A DNA stretch of 64,000 nt. Origin: Eubacteriaceae bacterium (GTDB lineage: Bacteria > Bacillota > Clostridia > Peptostreptococcales > Anaerovoracaceae). The notes below the pieces were generated by a model. It made no database searches, was not told the origin of the DNA, and saw only the letters and a program-made list of their open reading frames with translations. This document shows, piece by piece, positions 1 to 7,580 of the stretch; within the stretch, counting starts at the first letter, position 1; every line of letters starts with the position of its first letter. The position numbers and the translations under genes were made by a program. Location: assembly GCA_902362805.1 (NCBI GenBank), contig CABIXY010000001.1, forward strand, positions 550,358 through 614,357, in the 5' to 3' direction.

Positions 1-1170
1 ATCGGAATTCCCTTTGATAGCCAAAGAACTACGTGACCAAATTCCTAAATCTGCTGTCGATTCCGCTTTTACGATACTATCTGCAATTTCCAGTGCGCTC
101 CCGCTGAACAATGCAGGATAGTAACTCTTCGCTGTAACGTCTGCATTTCGGATAGTCAGCGTGTTAGCGGCCAAAATAGCATTTTCTTCTCCACTTTTAC
201 TTTCCGCCTTTACAATGCTATCTGAAATCTCTATAGCATTCCTGCTGTTTAATGCCGGCCATACACTTTCAGCCGTTACTGACGAGTTGTTTTTTATCGT
301 AAGAATATCGTCTGCAAAAATTGCATTGCTTTGGACAGTATCCAGATCGACAGTTGAATGATCAACCGTTACACTGCTTCCGGCAATGCCGGTATCATAA
401 TAATCGTTAGCAATTCCCGGTGTACCTTCATGTGTAACAGAGCCGTTGATGCTGCTATCTGTAATTGTAACAATTCCGCCAGTATTTATTGCTTGTAAAG
501 AATTTGTTACTTCCATTTTGGAGTTTTTAATCGCTATATCTTGGTCTGGCGTAACTGCAATGGAATCTAAATTTTCTCCTGTAATTGTAACTGCATCAAG
601 TGTAATTGTTGATGCAGAGCGGATGCCCGTGCTTGGGAAGTAAATATTAGAAGAGAATCTGTTCGCAGCCCAATCTTTGATGGTTAGAGCCGCATCTTTA
701 ATTGAGACTGCCCCTTTTGCGTCTATGGCGTCATGGGTTGTAGCTGGATCCACTTGGCGGCTTATGTTGATGCTTAATTTCCCTGAACCGGAAATATGCA
801 GTGTGCCGTCTGTCATAATCCCGCCGCCAAGGGCTGTATTTTCGCCATCACCAATCACATTTTCCCCGACAAGGACGATGTTCAAATTACAATTAGCTCT
901 GATTCCAACATTTATTCCGTAGAGGGGTGCAGTGTCGGGACCACCGGCATTGATAACCGCATTGGTCAATGTAAGCGTTTGTGCTGTAGGATTGTAAACC
1001 GCTGTACCGACTCCGCACTGTACAGTGTTGCTGGCCGCAGTTATTATATTAGTACCATTTACCCAGATTTCATTTGTTTGTGCATGAACATCCGCCGCTG
1101 GCATAAGGGAGATCATCATCATGACTGCCAGCAGACATGCACCTCCCTTTTTCATCCATTTCTTTATCAT
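1..1170 (-). CDS. Secreted repeat-rich surface protein, likely beta-helical (5' part; runs off window)
   Basis: The minus strand is open without a stop from an ATG at 1170 to the window edge (390 codons), with an AGGAG site about 10 nt upstream. The N-terminus is a signal peptide: KK-rich start, a hydrophobic LLAVMMMISLMP stretch and an AxA-like end (VHAQ). The rest is a string of short strand-turn units rich in Thr, Ser, Ile and Asn, with recurring forms such as TLTIRNADVTAKS, LEIADSIVKAES and VTITDSSINGS, the pattern of right-handed beta-helix or carbohydrate-binding surface proteins. Two near-copies (ISDSIVKAES, IADSIVKAES) show internal repetition. It is divergent from the serine recombinase at 1507, with dyad sites between. 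No enzymatic motif is visible, so adhesion or polysaccharide contact is only inferred. The C-terminus is unseen. Confidence 0.72.
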   Translation of the reverse strand, partial: MIKKWMKKGGACLLAVMMMISLMPAADVHAQTNEIWVNGTNIITAASNTVQCGVGTAVYNPTAQTLTLTNAVINAGGPDTAPLYGINVGIRANCNLNIVLVGENVIGDGENTALGGGIMTDGTLHISGSGKLSINISRQVDPATTHDAIDAKGAVSIKDAALTIKDWAANRFSSNIYFPSTGIRSASTITLDAVTITGENLDSIAVTPDQDIAIKNSKMEVTNSLQAINTGGIVTITDSSINGSVTHEGTPGIANDYYDTGIAGSSVTVDHSTVDLDTVQSNAIFADDILTIKNNSSVTAESVWPALNSRNAIEISDSIVKAESKSGEENAILAANTLTIRNADVTAKSYYPALFSGSALEIADSIVKAESTADLGIWSRSSLAIKGNSD

Positions 1171-1302
1171 TCCTTCTCGTTCTCCTTTCGTTTGATCTGT
1201 ATTACTGATACATCACCGTGCATATCAATCATGCATGTCAGGGTTTTGTTCAACTGCCAGGGCTTGGTATCCCTGCTGGTTTTCCTTTTCCTACAACTCC
1301 CT

Positions 1303-1445
1303 TTGTAAAAAAGTATGCCTTTACAACATCATCCCAATTTCACTCTAAAGCATAAAAACTTGCTTGTTTTCCTCTTTCAAACAGTGTAAAATATAAAGTG
1401 GTAGTTAGTCATGCAAAATAGTTGCTTAAAGGCATACCTTTACAA
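1303..1445. promoter_or_regulatory. Candidate serine-recombinase crossover sites (two inverted 24-bp dyads)
   Basis: Dyad 1 (1303-1326) has arms TTGTAAA and TTTACAA. Dyad 2 (1422-1445) has arms TAAAGG and CCTTTA inside a TTG...CAA frame. Both contain the 11-bp core GTATGCCTTTA, at 1313-1323 on the plus strand and 1427-1437 on the minus strand, so they are inverted relative to each other. The interval of about 95 bp is AT-rich and holds a weaker TAAAGCATA motif at 1346-1354. Their place between a recombinase gene and a divergent surface-protein gene suggests res or hix-type sites; they could also be plain regulator operators. This stretch (1171-1506) has no gene. Confidence 0.4.
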
Positions 1446-1506
1446 AACCAGATAATTTCCCTAAGATTCCTCTTGTATGATACAGACACAGGAGGTGTTT
1501 TATTTT

Positions 1507-2109
1507 ATGGAACAACAGGTTTATGGCTACATGAGAGTATCCAGTGTGGAGCAGAATGTAGAGCGTCAAAGACAGGAGTTGGTACGCTGGGGCATTATGG
1601 AAAAGCATATTTATACGGACAAGGTATCCGGCAAAGATTTCAACCGCCCGAGCTATCAAAATATGCGGAAGAAGCTGAAAAAAGGAGATGTCCTTGTGAT
1701 AAAGTCTATTGACCGCTTGGGACGTAACTATGAGGAAATACAAAGTGAGTGGCGGTATATTGTAAAAGAGCTAAAGGCAGATATTGTAATTATTGATATG
1801 CCCATCCTAGATACCCGTACCAACAAGGACTTGATAGGCACAATCATTTCTGATATTGTCCTACAGCTTTTATCCTATGTGGCACAGGCAGAACGAGAGT
1901 TCAACCACCAAAGGCAAGCGGAAGGTATCGCTATCGCACGGGCGAATGGTAAGCATTTAGGCAGACCACGAAAGCCCTATCCCGCTGATTTTGATGCCTG
2001 CCTCAAATCATGGCAAGACGGGCATATAACTTTTGAAAAGATGGCAGAACGGCTTCGTTTGACTGAGGGGGAACTTCGCTGGCTCGTACGACGCAGAAAT
2101 AAAGAATAA
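1507..2109 (+). CDS. Small serine recombinase (resolvase/invertase family)
   Basis: 200 aa, the size of Hin/Tn3-type resolvases. The N-terminal catalytic domain begins YGYMRVSS with the nucleophilic Ser, then the resolvase motifs SGKDFNRP, KKGDVLVIKSIDRLGRNYEE and YVAQAERE; the C-terminal 50 residues hold a GRPRKP linker and a short helix-turn-helix. A start at 1507 fits the AGGAGG at 1490-1495; the upstream in-frame ATG at 1477 has no such site. It is closely related to the recombinase at 61192 in this window. It probably acts on the nearby dyads (1303-1445), either resolving or inverting DNA. No transposase lies next to it, so a free-standing invertase or a remnant of a transposon are both possible. 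Confidence 0.9.
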   Translation: MEQQVYGYMRVSSVEQNVERQRQELVRWGIMEKHIYTDKVSGKDFNRPSYQNMRKKLKKGDVLVIKSIDRLGRNYEEIQSEWRYIVKELKADIVIIDMPILDTRTNKDLIGTIISDIVLQLLSYVAQAEREFNHQRQAEGIAIARANGKHLGRPRKPYPADFDACLKSWQDGHITFEKMAERLRLTEGELRWLVRRRNKE

Positions 2110-2116
2110 AATAATC

Positions 2117-2162
2117 AAAAAGGCTTGCCAGACATACTGCATTGTATGAAAGCAAGCCTTTT
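2117..2162 (+). terminator. Intrinsic terminator after the serine recombinase
   Basis: Stem AAAAAGGCTTGC / GCAAGCCTTTT with a second inner CATAC/GTATG pair in the loop; A-run before and T-run after, so it may work on both strands. Confidence 0.8.
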
Positions 2163-2167
2163 CCTCT

Positions 2168-2213
2168 ATGTGGAAATAGGAATCTTTGATTCCGTCATTT
2201 CCACGTTTTTTAT
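2168..2213. repeat. Dispersed 46-bp hairpin repeat, copy 1 (second copy at 44944-44992)
   Basis: Outer stem GTGGAAAT/ATTTCCAC and inner stem GGAATC/GATTCC, followed by six T and ATA. The same sequence recurs identically at about 44945-44992. In both places the TTA within the T-run is the stop codon of a minus-strand gene (tfoX-like gene here, CDF transporter there). It looks like a mobile or recycled terminator module. Confidence 0.7.
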
Positions 2214-2536
2214 ACGCCCTTTTTCTTTTTTGGCTTGGGCATTGGCAGCTCATTGTAAGTAGCTGCAATAAAACGGCTCATCAGATCGTAGTCGTCTACT
2301 TTGTCGATGAGAAAATGCGGTTTGGCGCCCTCATAAGGAGGTGCTTCCTCGCAGTCAGGATACAGCAACGCACCCGCTTTGGTCTTTTTGATGTACAGCT
2401 GATTGTCGCAGATGACGCCAATGAATTTTCCATCGCAGTAAACGCCGTATTCTCCAAACATCTTCTTATAAGAGATTTCTCCGGCACCGCCTATTTGATC
2501 ACAGATGTAATCCACATAGTCTAAAGTTGAAGCCAT
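2210..2536 (-). CDS. TfoX N-terminal domain protein
   Basis: 108 aa. The sequence matches the TfoX_N/Sxy N-terminal family: YVDYICDQIGG near the start, YKKMFGEYGVYCDGKFIGVICDN, and a lysine-rich tail (PKPKKKKG). Stand-alone TfoX_N proteins are common in Firmicutes and their role is not settled; the link to competence is known only for the two-domain Proteobacterial TfoX/Sxy. It starts three bases after the DUF3795 gene ends and is very likely co-transcribed with it and the WYL regulator upstream. Its stop codon lies inside the hairpin repeat at 2168-2213. Confidence 0.85.
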   Translation of the reverse strand: MASTLDYVDYICDQIGGAGEISYKKMFGEYGVYCDGKFIGVICDNQLYIKKTKAGALLYPDCEEAPPYEGAKPHFLIDKVDDYDLMSRFIAATYNELPMPKPKKKKGV

Positions 2537-2539
2537 GGT

Positions 2540-2806
2540 TTACACCTGCCCTTTCAGCCAAATCCGGCACTGCTCGATTCTCTTCCCATCATCACCCTGT
2601 GCTTCGTCGTGGGCAAATTGATTCAGCAGTTCGCAAGGGAATTCCTTACATTGTCCGCAGTGATCGTGCTTCTTTTCTCCACAGCACGACTTTACGGGAC
2701 AGCTGTCGCCCCAGAAAGGCTTGTCCATATGTACACATCCCGGGCAATTCATCTGCTCGCGATAGTCGCAGTCTCTGCACTTTAATCCACATCTCGATTC
2801 TATCAT
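2540..2806 (-). CDS. Cysteine-rich DUF3795 family protein
   Basis: 88 aa from ATG 2806, chosen because AAGGAGG lies 8 nt upstream; a longer reading to 2848 has no such site. Eleven cysteines occur in C-x2-C and C-x3-C spacing (CGLKCRDCDY, NCPGC, CCGEKKHDHCGQCKEFPC), the pattern of DUF3795 proteins that probably bind metal or an Fe-S cluster. Function is unknown. It lies between the WYL regulator and the TfoX_N protein in one apparent operon. Confidence 0.82.
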   Translation of the reverse strand: MIESRCGLKCRDCDYREQMNCPGCVHMDKPFWGDSCPVKSCCGEKKHDHCGQCKEFPCELLNQFAHDEAQGDDGKRIEQCRIWLKGQV

Positions 2807-2908
2807 GATTATTTCCTCCTTGTTCTGTGATTGTACCATGAACAACACGACAACTGCCTGTCATGTTGCTTTCCCTTCTGATGACATTTTTTGAACGAGG
2901 AATATCCG

Positions 2909-3814
2909 TCAGTCATCCATCTCCAGTATAGCCTTTGCTGACCTGTACCTATCAACTCGAAGGTCATCCGGTTCCAAAATGCGAACCAGACCTCCAAAAC
3001 TAAATACCCACTCGCGCATATTTTCATAGCTGGCAAAATCTTGTTCAAGGAGCAGTTGGCCGTTTTCCCGGGTAGAAAAGGAGTCAATGCCATATTCTTC
3101 GATCAGTCTGTACTTTGCTGTTGGTGAAAAAAGAGCCTTTAGATGGATTCGGCTGGAAGCAAAGTAGCTTTCAAAGTTCAGCTTATCTTCGGGCACCGAA
3201 CGGCGTGAATAGGTTTCGTCTGACAAAGCTAAATCCCAGAGACGATTCAGCTTGAAGAGGCGGTATTCCATTCTATCCAGGCAGTAGCCAAAGACGTACC
3301 AGGCAGACCATTTGAACACCAGATGATAAGGCTCCACTTTGCGCCTCTGCTCGCCCTTTTGATAGCAATACTGAAATGAAATGATATTTTGCGTGGCAAT
3401 GGCCTGTTTGATTGTTTCGATTTTCTGTGTCAGTGGGATTTGATAGTGTGATGCTAAATCGATAATGATCGTATCTTTTGCGCAGACTCGATGCTCTTTG
3501 CTGGAAAGCTTATCCAAAAGTTTTGTTTGATGTGATGCGCGGGATACGGTGTCGATCCCTTTCAATCCGGCTAATATGGTTTGCAGTTCGTCTTCTGTAA
3601 ACAGGGATTTGTCAATTTTATACCCATCTGCGATAGAAATGCCGCCTCCATAACCCTGACTGGTAATCAAAGGAATCCCAGCCTTGCAGATATCTTCAAT
3701 ATCCCTATTGATGGTTCGTCTTGACACCTCAAAACGCGCTGCCAGCTCTGGCGCAGTGATCTTATCCTGCTGTAATAAAATTGTAATGATGCCAATCAGG
3801 CGGTCGATTTTCAT
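2909..3814 (-). CDS. HTH-WYL domain transcriptional regulator (YafY/DeoR-like)
   Basis: 301 aa. Residues 1-60 form a winged HTH of the HTH_11/DeoR type (KITAPELAARFEVSRRTINRDIEDICKAG), followed by a GYGGGISI wing. The middle carries a WYL domain (EPYHLVFKWSAWYVFGYCLDR) and the end a WCX-like region (RILEPDDLRVDRYRSAKAIL). WYL domains sense ligands, often nucleic-acid related. The gene is upstream of and co-oriented with DUF3795 and TfoX_N genes (103-bp gap), which it may control. ATG at 3814 follows GAGGATGG. Confidence 0.9.
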   Translation of the reverse strand: MKIDRLIGIITILLQQDKITAPELAARFEVSRRTINRDIEDICKAGIPLITSQGYGGGISIADGYKIDKSLFTEDELQTILAGLKGIDTVSRASHQTKLLDKLSSKEHRVCAKDTIIIDLASHYQIPLTQKIETIKQAIATQNIISFQYCYQKGEQRRKVEPYHLVFKWSAWYVFGYCLDRMEYRLFKLNRLWDLALSDETYSRRSVPEDKLNFESYFASSRIHLKALFSPTAKYRLIEEYGIDSFSTRENGQLLLEQDFASYENMREWVFSFGGLVRILEPDDLRVDRYRSAKAILEMDD

Positions 3815-3867
3815 ATAACCATCCTCCTCGGTGGAATGAACTTGCTTTAGCGACTCTGTTGAAGATA

Positions 3868-4153
3868 TTAACTATATTATACCATGTGCATTCCGCTGAA
3901 TATAGAATCGAAGCACATGATTCAATAGTTCCTACCTCTCGACAACGTCGTAAGATTATGGAACTATTATACCATGACGATACCTTTAGAAATACAATCG
4001 GGCGTCATGATTCAACACTTCCCCGCGGCAACGCCGTAGGATTGTTGCGTTCATTACACCATGTGCATTCCTTTGATGACAGAATCGAAGCGCATGATTT
4101 AATGAACGCTTCCTTGCAGCAACGCTAGTTGAAAGATGCGTTCATTATACATG
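3868..4153. repeat. Hairpin-array repeat, family A, locus 1 (three units, 87-90 bp period)
   Basis: Units restart at ACCATG in 3881, 3971 and 4058. Each unit holds hairpin H1 (stems CATGTGC/GCACATG, CATGACG/CGTCATG, CATGTGC/GCGCATG) around a conserved loop with CC-N3-RAATAYAGAATCG, then hairpin H2 (AATAGTTCC/GGAACTATT; CAACA/TGTTG; AATGAACGC/GCGTTCATT) containing a mini-hairpin with loop AAC (CGAC/GTCG, CGGC/GCCG, AGC/GCT). Stem changes are compensated on both sides. There is no reading frame with a start site. Same family at 34950-35240 and 59699-59912. Confidence 0.85.
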
Positions 4154-4237
4154 CCACGCCTGAGCTAGGCAAGATAAAATTTGTGTACTTAGCATAGTCT
4201 CGGCGGGAAACTCAGAGAAAAGGATTTAGTGTATTTG

Positions 4238-4915
4238 TAGTCCGCAGGTGGATACTTTAGAAAAAAAGTACAGGACACTTATTGTGAAGCAAGTCGGTTG
4301 CGGACAGTCAAAGGCTGTATCATCTGCCAAACAGTCCGCAGCTGTGCACTTTAGAAAAAAAGTACGGGACATTTATTGCGAAGCAAGTCGGTTGCGGACA
4401 GTCAAAGGCTGTGTCAGCTGCCAAACAGTCCGCAGCTGTGCACTCTGGAAAAAAAGTACGGGACATTGATTATGAAGTAAGTCGGTTGCGGACAGTCAAA
4501 GGCTGTATCATCTGCCAAACAGTCCGCAGCTGGACACTCTGGAAAAAAAGTACGGAACATTTATTGTGATGCAAGTCGGTTGCGGACTGTCAAAGGCGAT
4601 TTCATCTGCGAAACAGTCCGCAGATGTGCACTCTGGAAAAAAAGTACGGAACATTTATTGCGAAGCAGGTCGGTTGCGGACAGTCAAAGGCGGTTTTAGC
4701 TGCCAAACAGTCCGCAGATGTGCACTCTGGAAAAAAAGTACGGAACATTTATTGCGAAGCAAGTCGGTTGCGGACAGTCAAAGGCGGTTTTAGCTGCCAA
4801 ACAGTCCGCAGATGTGCACTCTGGAAAAAAAGTACGGAACATTTATTGTGAACGAGGTCGGTTGCGGACTGCAGACGGGGCTTTGCGGACTGGCGAAGCG
4901 AGAACCCACTGCCCT
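4238..4915. repeat. Tandem array of seven 94-bp repeats, family B
   Basis: Units start with (C)AGTCCGCAG at 4238, 4332, 4426, 4520, 4614, 4708 and 4802; the last one diverges after about 65 bp. Each unit contains GAAAAAAAGTAC, GGTTGCGGACAGTCAAAGG and a run into the next CAGTCCGC. GCGGAC(A/T)G and CAGTCCGC are complementary, so neighbouring halves can pair. 94 is not a multiple of three, and the overlapping open frames are therefore not a repeated protein. Units 5 and 6 are almost identical, pointing to recent expansion. A decayed single copy lies at 13061-13121. The 4154-4237 lead-in holds nothing I recognise. Confidence 0.88.
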
Positions 4916-5034
4916 TTGTCAAGTATACAAAGTAAATATAGTTTCTGCCCTTGTATCTTTGTGAACAGAGGAATATAATGCTAGAGGCAAATAAGGATTA
5001 GATTAAGAAACTGAATGAAATTTGAGAGGAACTT

Positions 5035-6417
5035 ATGGAAGAAGAACGACAAAAGAAATCATTTGAGATTGACATGGTCAGAGGACCTGTGTTGAAGAAG
5101 ATGCTGATATTTTCATTGCCTTTGATGTGCTCCAGCATTTTGCAGCTGCTGTTCAATGCGGCAGATATTATCGTAGTCGGGCGCTTTGCGGGAGATAACT
5201 CTCTGGCGGCAGTGGGGTCCAACACTTCTTTAATTACACTGATGACCAATCTGTTTATTGGACTGTCCATCGGCGCCAATGTCACCGTCGCCAAATACTA
5301 CGGCGCACGGAGAGAAAGAGAACTGAAAGACACTGTGCATACCGCCATGATGCTCAGCATAATAAGCGGGATTCTGCTTACCGTTTTGGGACTTATTGGA
5401 GCTAGGCAGGTCTTAGTTTGGATGAAGGCACCCGAAGAGGTCATGGGGCTGGCGGCAACTTATCTGAGGGTATATTTTCTGGGTATGACGGGCATGATGG
5501 TCTACAACTTCGGCAGCGCCATCCTGCGAGCTGTGGGAGATACGCGCAGACCGCTGTACTATCTGGCCTTTTCTGGTGTCATCAACGTGGTCTTGAACCT
5601 GTTTTTTGTCATTGTACTGAAAATGGATGTGGCTGGCGTTGGTGCTGCTACGGCAATTTCCCAGTGGCTCTCGGCAATTCTGATCTTTCGCTGTTTGACA
5701 AAAGTGGACAGCGGGATTCGTGTGGTTCCGCGAGAGATACGAATTCACAGAGACAAACTGGCAGCTATCTTCCAAATCGGACTGCCCGCAGGTGTGCAGG
5801 GCGTGATTTTTTCCCTGACCAACGTGTTGATACAGGCTTCTGTAAACTCTTTCGGCGCCATTATCGTTGCAGGAAATTCAGCAGCGGCAAATCTAGAAGG
5901 ATTCATCTATTTTGCTATGAATGCCTTTTATCAGGCGACGATTTCTTTTACTAGTCAGAATGTGGGGGCTAGACGGATTAAGCGCATTGACAAGGTCATT
6001 ACCAGGGGCGAACTCTGTGTCGTTGCAGTGGGGTTGGTACTGGGGATGCTCACAGTGACCTTTGGCAGAACCTTACTGGGGATTTACTCCCCTAGCGATG
6101 CGGTGATCGATGCTGGAATGGAGAGATTAAAAATCATCGCTATGACATATGCTCTGTGTGGCGCCATGGACGTCATGGTCGGCTCTCTGAGAGGGATGGG
6201 CTGTTCCGTCACACCGATGCTCGTGTCTCTGGTAGGTGTCTGCGGAATCAGAATCATATGGCTTGCTACGATTTTTCAAATACCAAAATACCACACGATG
6301 AATATGCTGTTTCTCACTTATCCGTTTACTTGGATTTTGACATTGACTGCACATATCATCACCTTCCTCATCGTGAGGAAAAAGCTGCGCGAACAGGCTG
6401 TGGCAAGGCTGCTTTAA
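5035..6417 (+). CDS. MATE family efflux transporter
   Basis: 460 aa, normal length for the family, with about 12 predicted membrane segments in two six-helix halves. Recognisable MATE signatures: PLMCSSILQLLFNAADIIVVGRF in helix 1-2, GANVTVAKYYGAR, and in the second half GNSAAANLEGF with FTSQNVGARR. These proteins expel cationic drugs or metabolites using Na+ or H+ gradients. ATG 5035 follows GAGAGGAAC. It stands alone downstream of the 94-bp repeat array, which therefore forms its upstream region. Confidence 0.93.
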   Translation: MEEERQKKSFEIDMVRGPVLKKMLIFSLPLMCSSILQLLFNAADIIVVGRFAGDNSLAAVGSNTSLITLMTNLFIGLSIGANVTVAKYYGARRERELKDTVHTAMMLSIISGILLTVLGLIGARQVLVWMKAPEEVMGLAATYLRVYFLGMTGMMVYNFGSAILRAVGDTRRPLYYLAFSGVINVVLNLFFVIVLKMDVAGVGAATAISQWLSAILIFRCLTKVDSGIRVVPREIRIHRDKLAAIFQIGLPAGVQGVIFSLTNVLIQASVNSFGAIIVAGNSAAANLEGFIYFAMNAFYQATISFTSQNVGARRIKRIDKVITRGELCVVAVGLVLGMLTVTFGRTLLGIYSPSDAVIDAGMERLKIIAMTYALCGAMDVMVGSLRGMGCSVTPMLVSLVGVCGIRIIWLATIFQIPKYHTMNMLFLTYPFTWILTLTAHIITFLIVRKKLREQAVARLL

Positions 6418-6432
6418 TGAAAGGATATACTG

Positions 6433-6555
6433 ATGAGAGAAATCATGTCAGGCAAGAAATACAGGCATTTTAAGAATAAGAAGTATCTAGTGCTTTATGG
6501 CGAACGGGAATATTTTGCAAGAGACCAGGAGATGGCTGCTTTAGAAGTGGGTTGA
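6433..6555 (+). pseudogene. Shrunken DUF1653-like remnant
   Basis: 40 codons: starts MREIMSGKKYRHFKNKKYLVL and ends YGEREYFARDQEM plus a short tail. Members of the DUF1653 family are about 70-80 aa and read YRHFKGxxYxVL, then a middle strand pair, then LYGE..LWVRPxEMF. Here both ends are recognisable but the middle is missing, which suggests an internal in-frame deletion. It lies 15 bp after the MATE stop. It could still be expressed as a mini-protein, but I regard it as degenerate. The following 6556-6954 stretch has no supported gene. Confidence 0.55.
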
Positions 6556-6647
6556 GCAAAATATTCTGATGCGGTATAAAAGCATCGTTTTGAATGTATA
6601 ACGGTTCTTGACAAGAGCCATTATAAAACAACTGAACTGCCTGCAAC

Positions 6648-6683
6648 AAAACGCCACTATTGGAGACAATGGGCGGCGTTTTT
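6648..6683 (+). terminator. Terminator-like hairpin downstream of the MATE region
   Basis: Stem AAAACGCC / GGCGTTTTT with a 19-nt loop and trailing T-run. Could serve the MATE transcript. Confidence 0.6.
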
Positions 6684-6954
6684 GCGTATATGGGGAAATT
6701 GCGGTGGACACTATATAGATAAGACGAGATTGTCCTGTCCATGGCATTACCACGCGCACCTCTAGAGATTTTGTCCAGAAGCAGCGGCCTTGGGAACAAC
6801 TCAACAAGCATTTTTGTAGTCCTGGCGGGGAGCAAAACGACAACATTTACACGCGTGTCGTATTCGTATAAAATGATATCTTGGAGACATAAGACCGCAA
6901 GATTTGTGAAAACGCAAAGTCATTTTTTGTTATGATAATGATGGAGGGAAAATA

Positions 6955-7330
6955 GTGGAGAAGAATATAACAATCATAAAAGATGTGATTGATTACATCG
7001 AAAAGCATCTTGAAGAAAAGCTGGATTTGACAACATAGCCAGGCAAGCGGGTTACTCGAAATATCATTTACACAGAATGATCTTAAGTATCGTTGGGTTT
7101 ACAGTTCACAATTATGTACAGCAGCGAAGATTGACTGAAGCGGCCAGGATGCTTATCTTCACGGACAAGTCCATTTTAGGGCTAAAAGTCAAGACAGTTT
7201 AGAGCTGTTGCCGATTACATTTATAAAATATGGTTTCCACAATCGACCTGTCGATTAAACGAATCCGCAAAATATGGTGAGGAAGTGGATGAAGAAGGGG
7301 AAAGTCAAATTGAGTATTGGGTTCCGATTT
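6955..7330 (+). pseudogene. Decayed AraC-type regulator
   Basis: GTG 6955, preceded by GGAGGG, opens a frame VIDYIEKHLEEKLDL typical of an AraC HTH start, which stops at 7037. The homology continues in another frame: IARQAGYSKYHLHRMI, then VHNYVQQRRLTEAARML. Further fragments (YKYGFHNR-like) are broken by more stops. At least two frameshifts are needed to restore the protein, and only the DNA-binding part is present. Fairly recent loss, because whole motifs are still readable. Confidence 0.75.
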
Positions 7331-7528
7331 TATAGGATAGAGAAACTGTCAGGTAAATATCGCGATGTGCTATACTGTCCACGAATGTGATGATGGATGT
7401 GATCTATATCGCGCTGGTAGTTTGTTGACCTCTAAGACAATCGCCAGGTGCTTGACATGCTTGCTTCACATCATACCATGGTCAAATGCCTTCAGAATAC
7501 CTGTGAAATAATCGGCTGCGGATTTTCC

Positions 7529-7564
7529 TTGACAATTTTCAAACTTGTAACTATAATAGTTACA
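7529..7564 (+). promoter_or_regulatory. Promoter with a 19-bp palindrome over the -10 box (DUF1638-Rrf2 operon)
   Basis: TTGACA at 7529-7534 and TATAAT at 7552-7557 with a 17-bp spacer. The palindrome TGTAACTA-TAA-TAGTTACA (7546-7564) covers the -10 element and start region, a position expected for a repressor operator. The operon encodes an Rrf2 regulator, so autoregulation is the simplest reading. Confidence 0.82.
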
Positions 7565-7580
7565 GAAGAAGGAGGTGTAT

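Noticed and set aside
161..1308. Several plus-strand open frames at the window start
   Set aside because: They are antisense to a continuous minus-strand frame with signal peptide and ribosome site that runs off the window edge.
3868..4153. CRISPR array
   Set aside because: Units have no constant repeat with unique spacers of even length, no cas genes are present, and variation is confined to paired stems.
4248..4978. Overlapping repeat-like proteins within the 94-bp array
   Set aside because: The period is not divisible by three and no frame has a ribosome site; the frames are by-products of the repeat.
6470..6846. Minus-strand frames of about 100-120 aa
   Set aside because: No start site, no family signature, and they cross a terminator-like hairpin.
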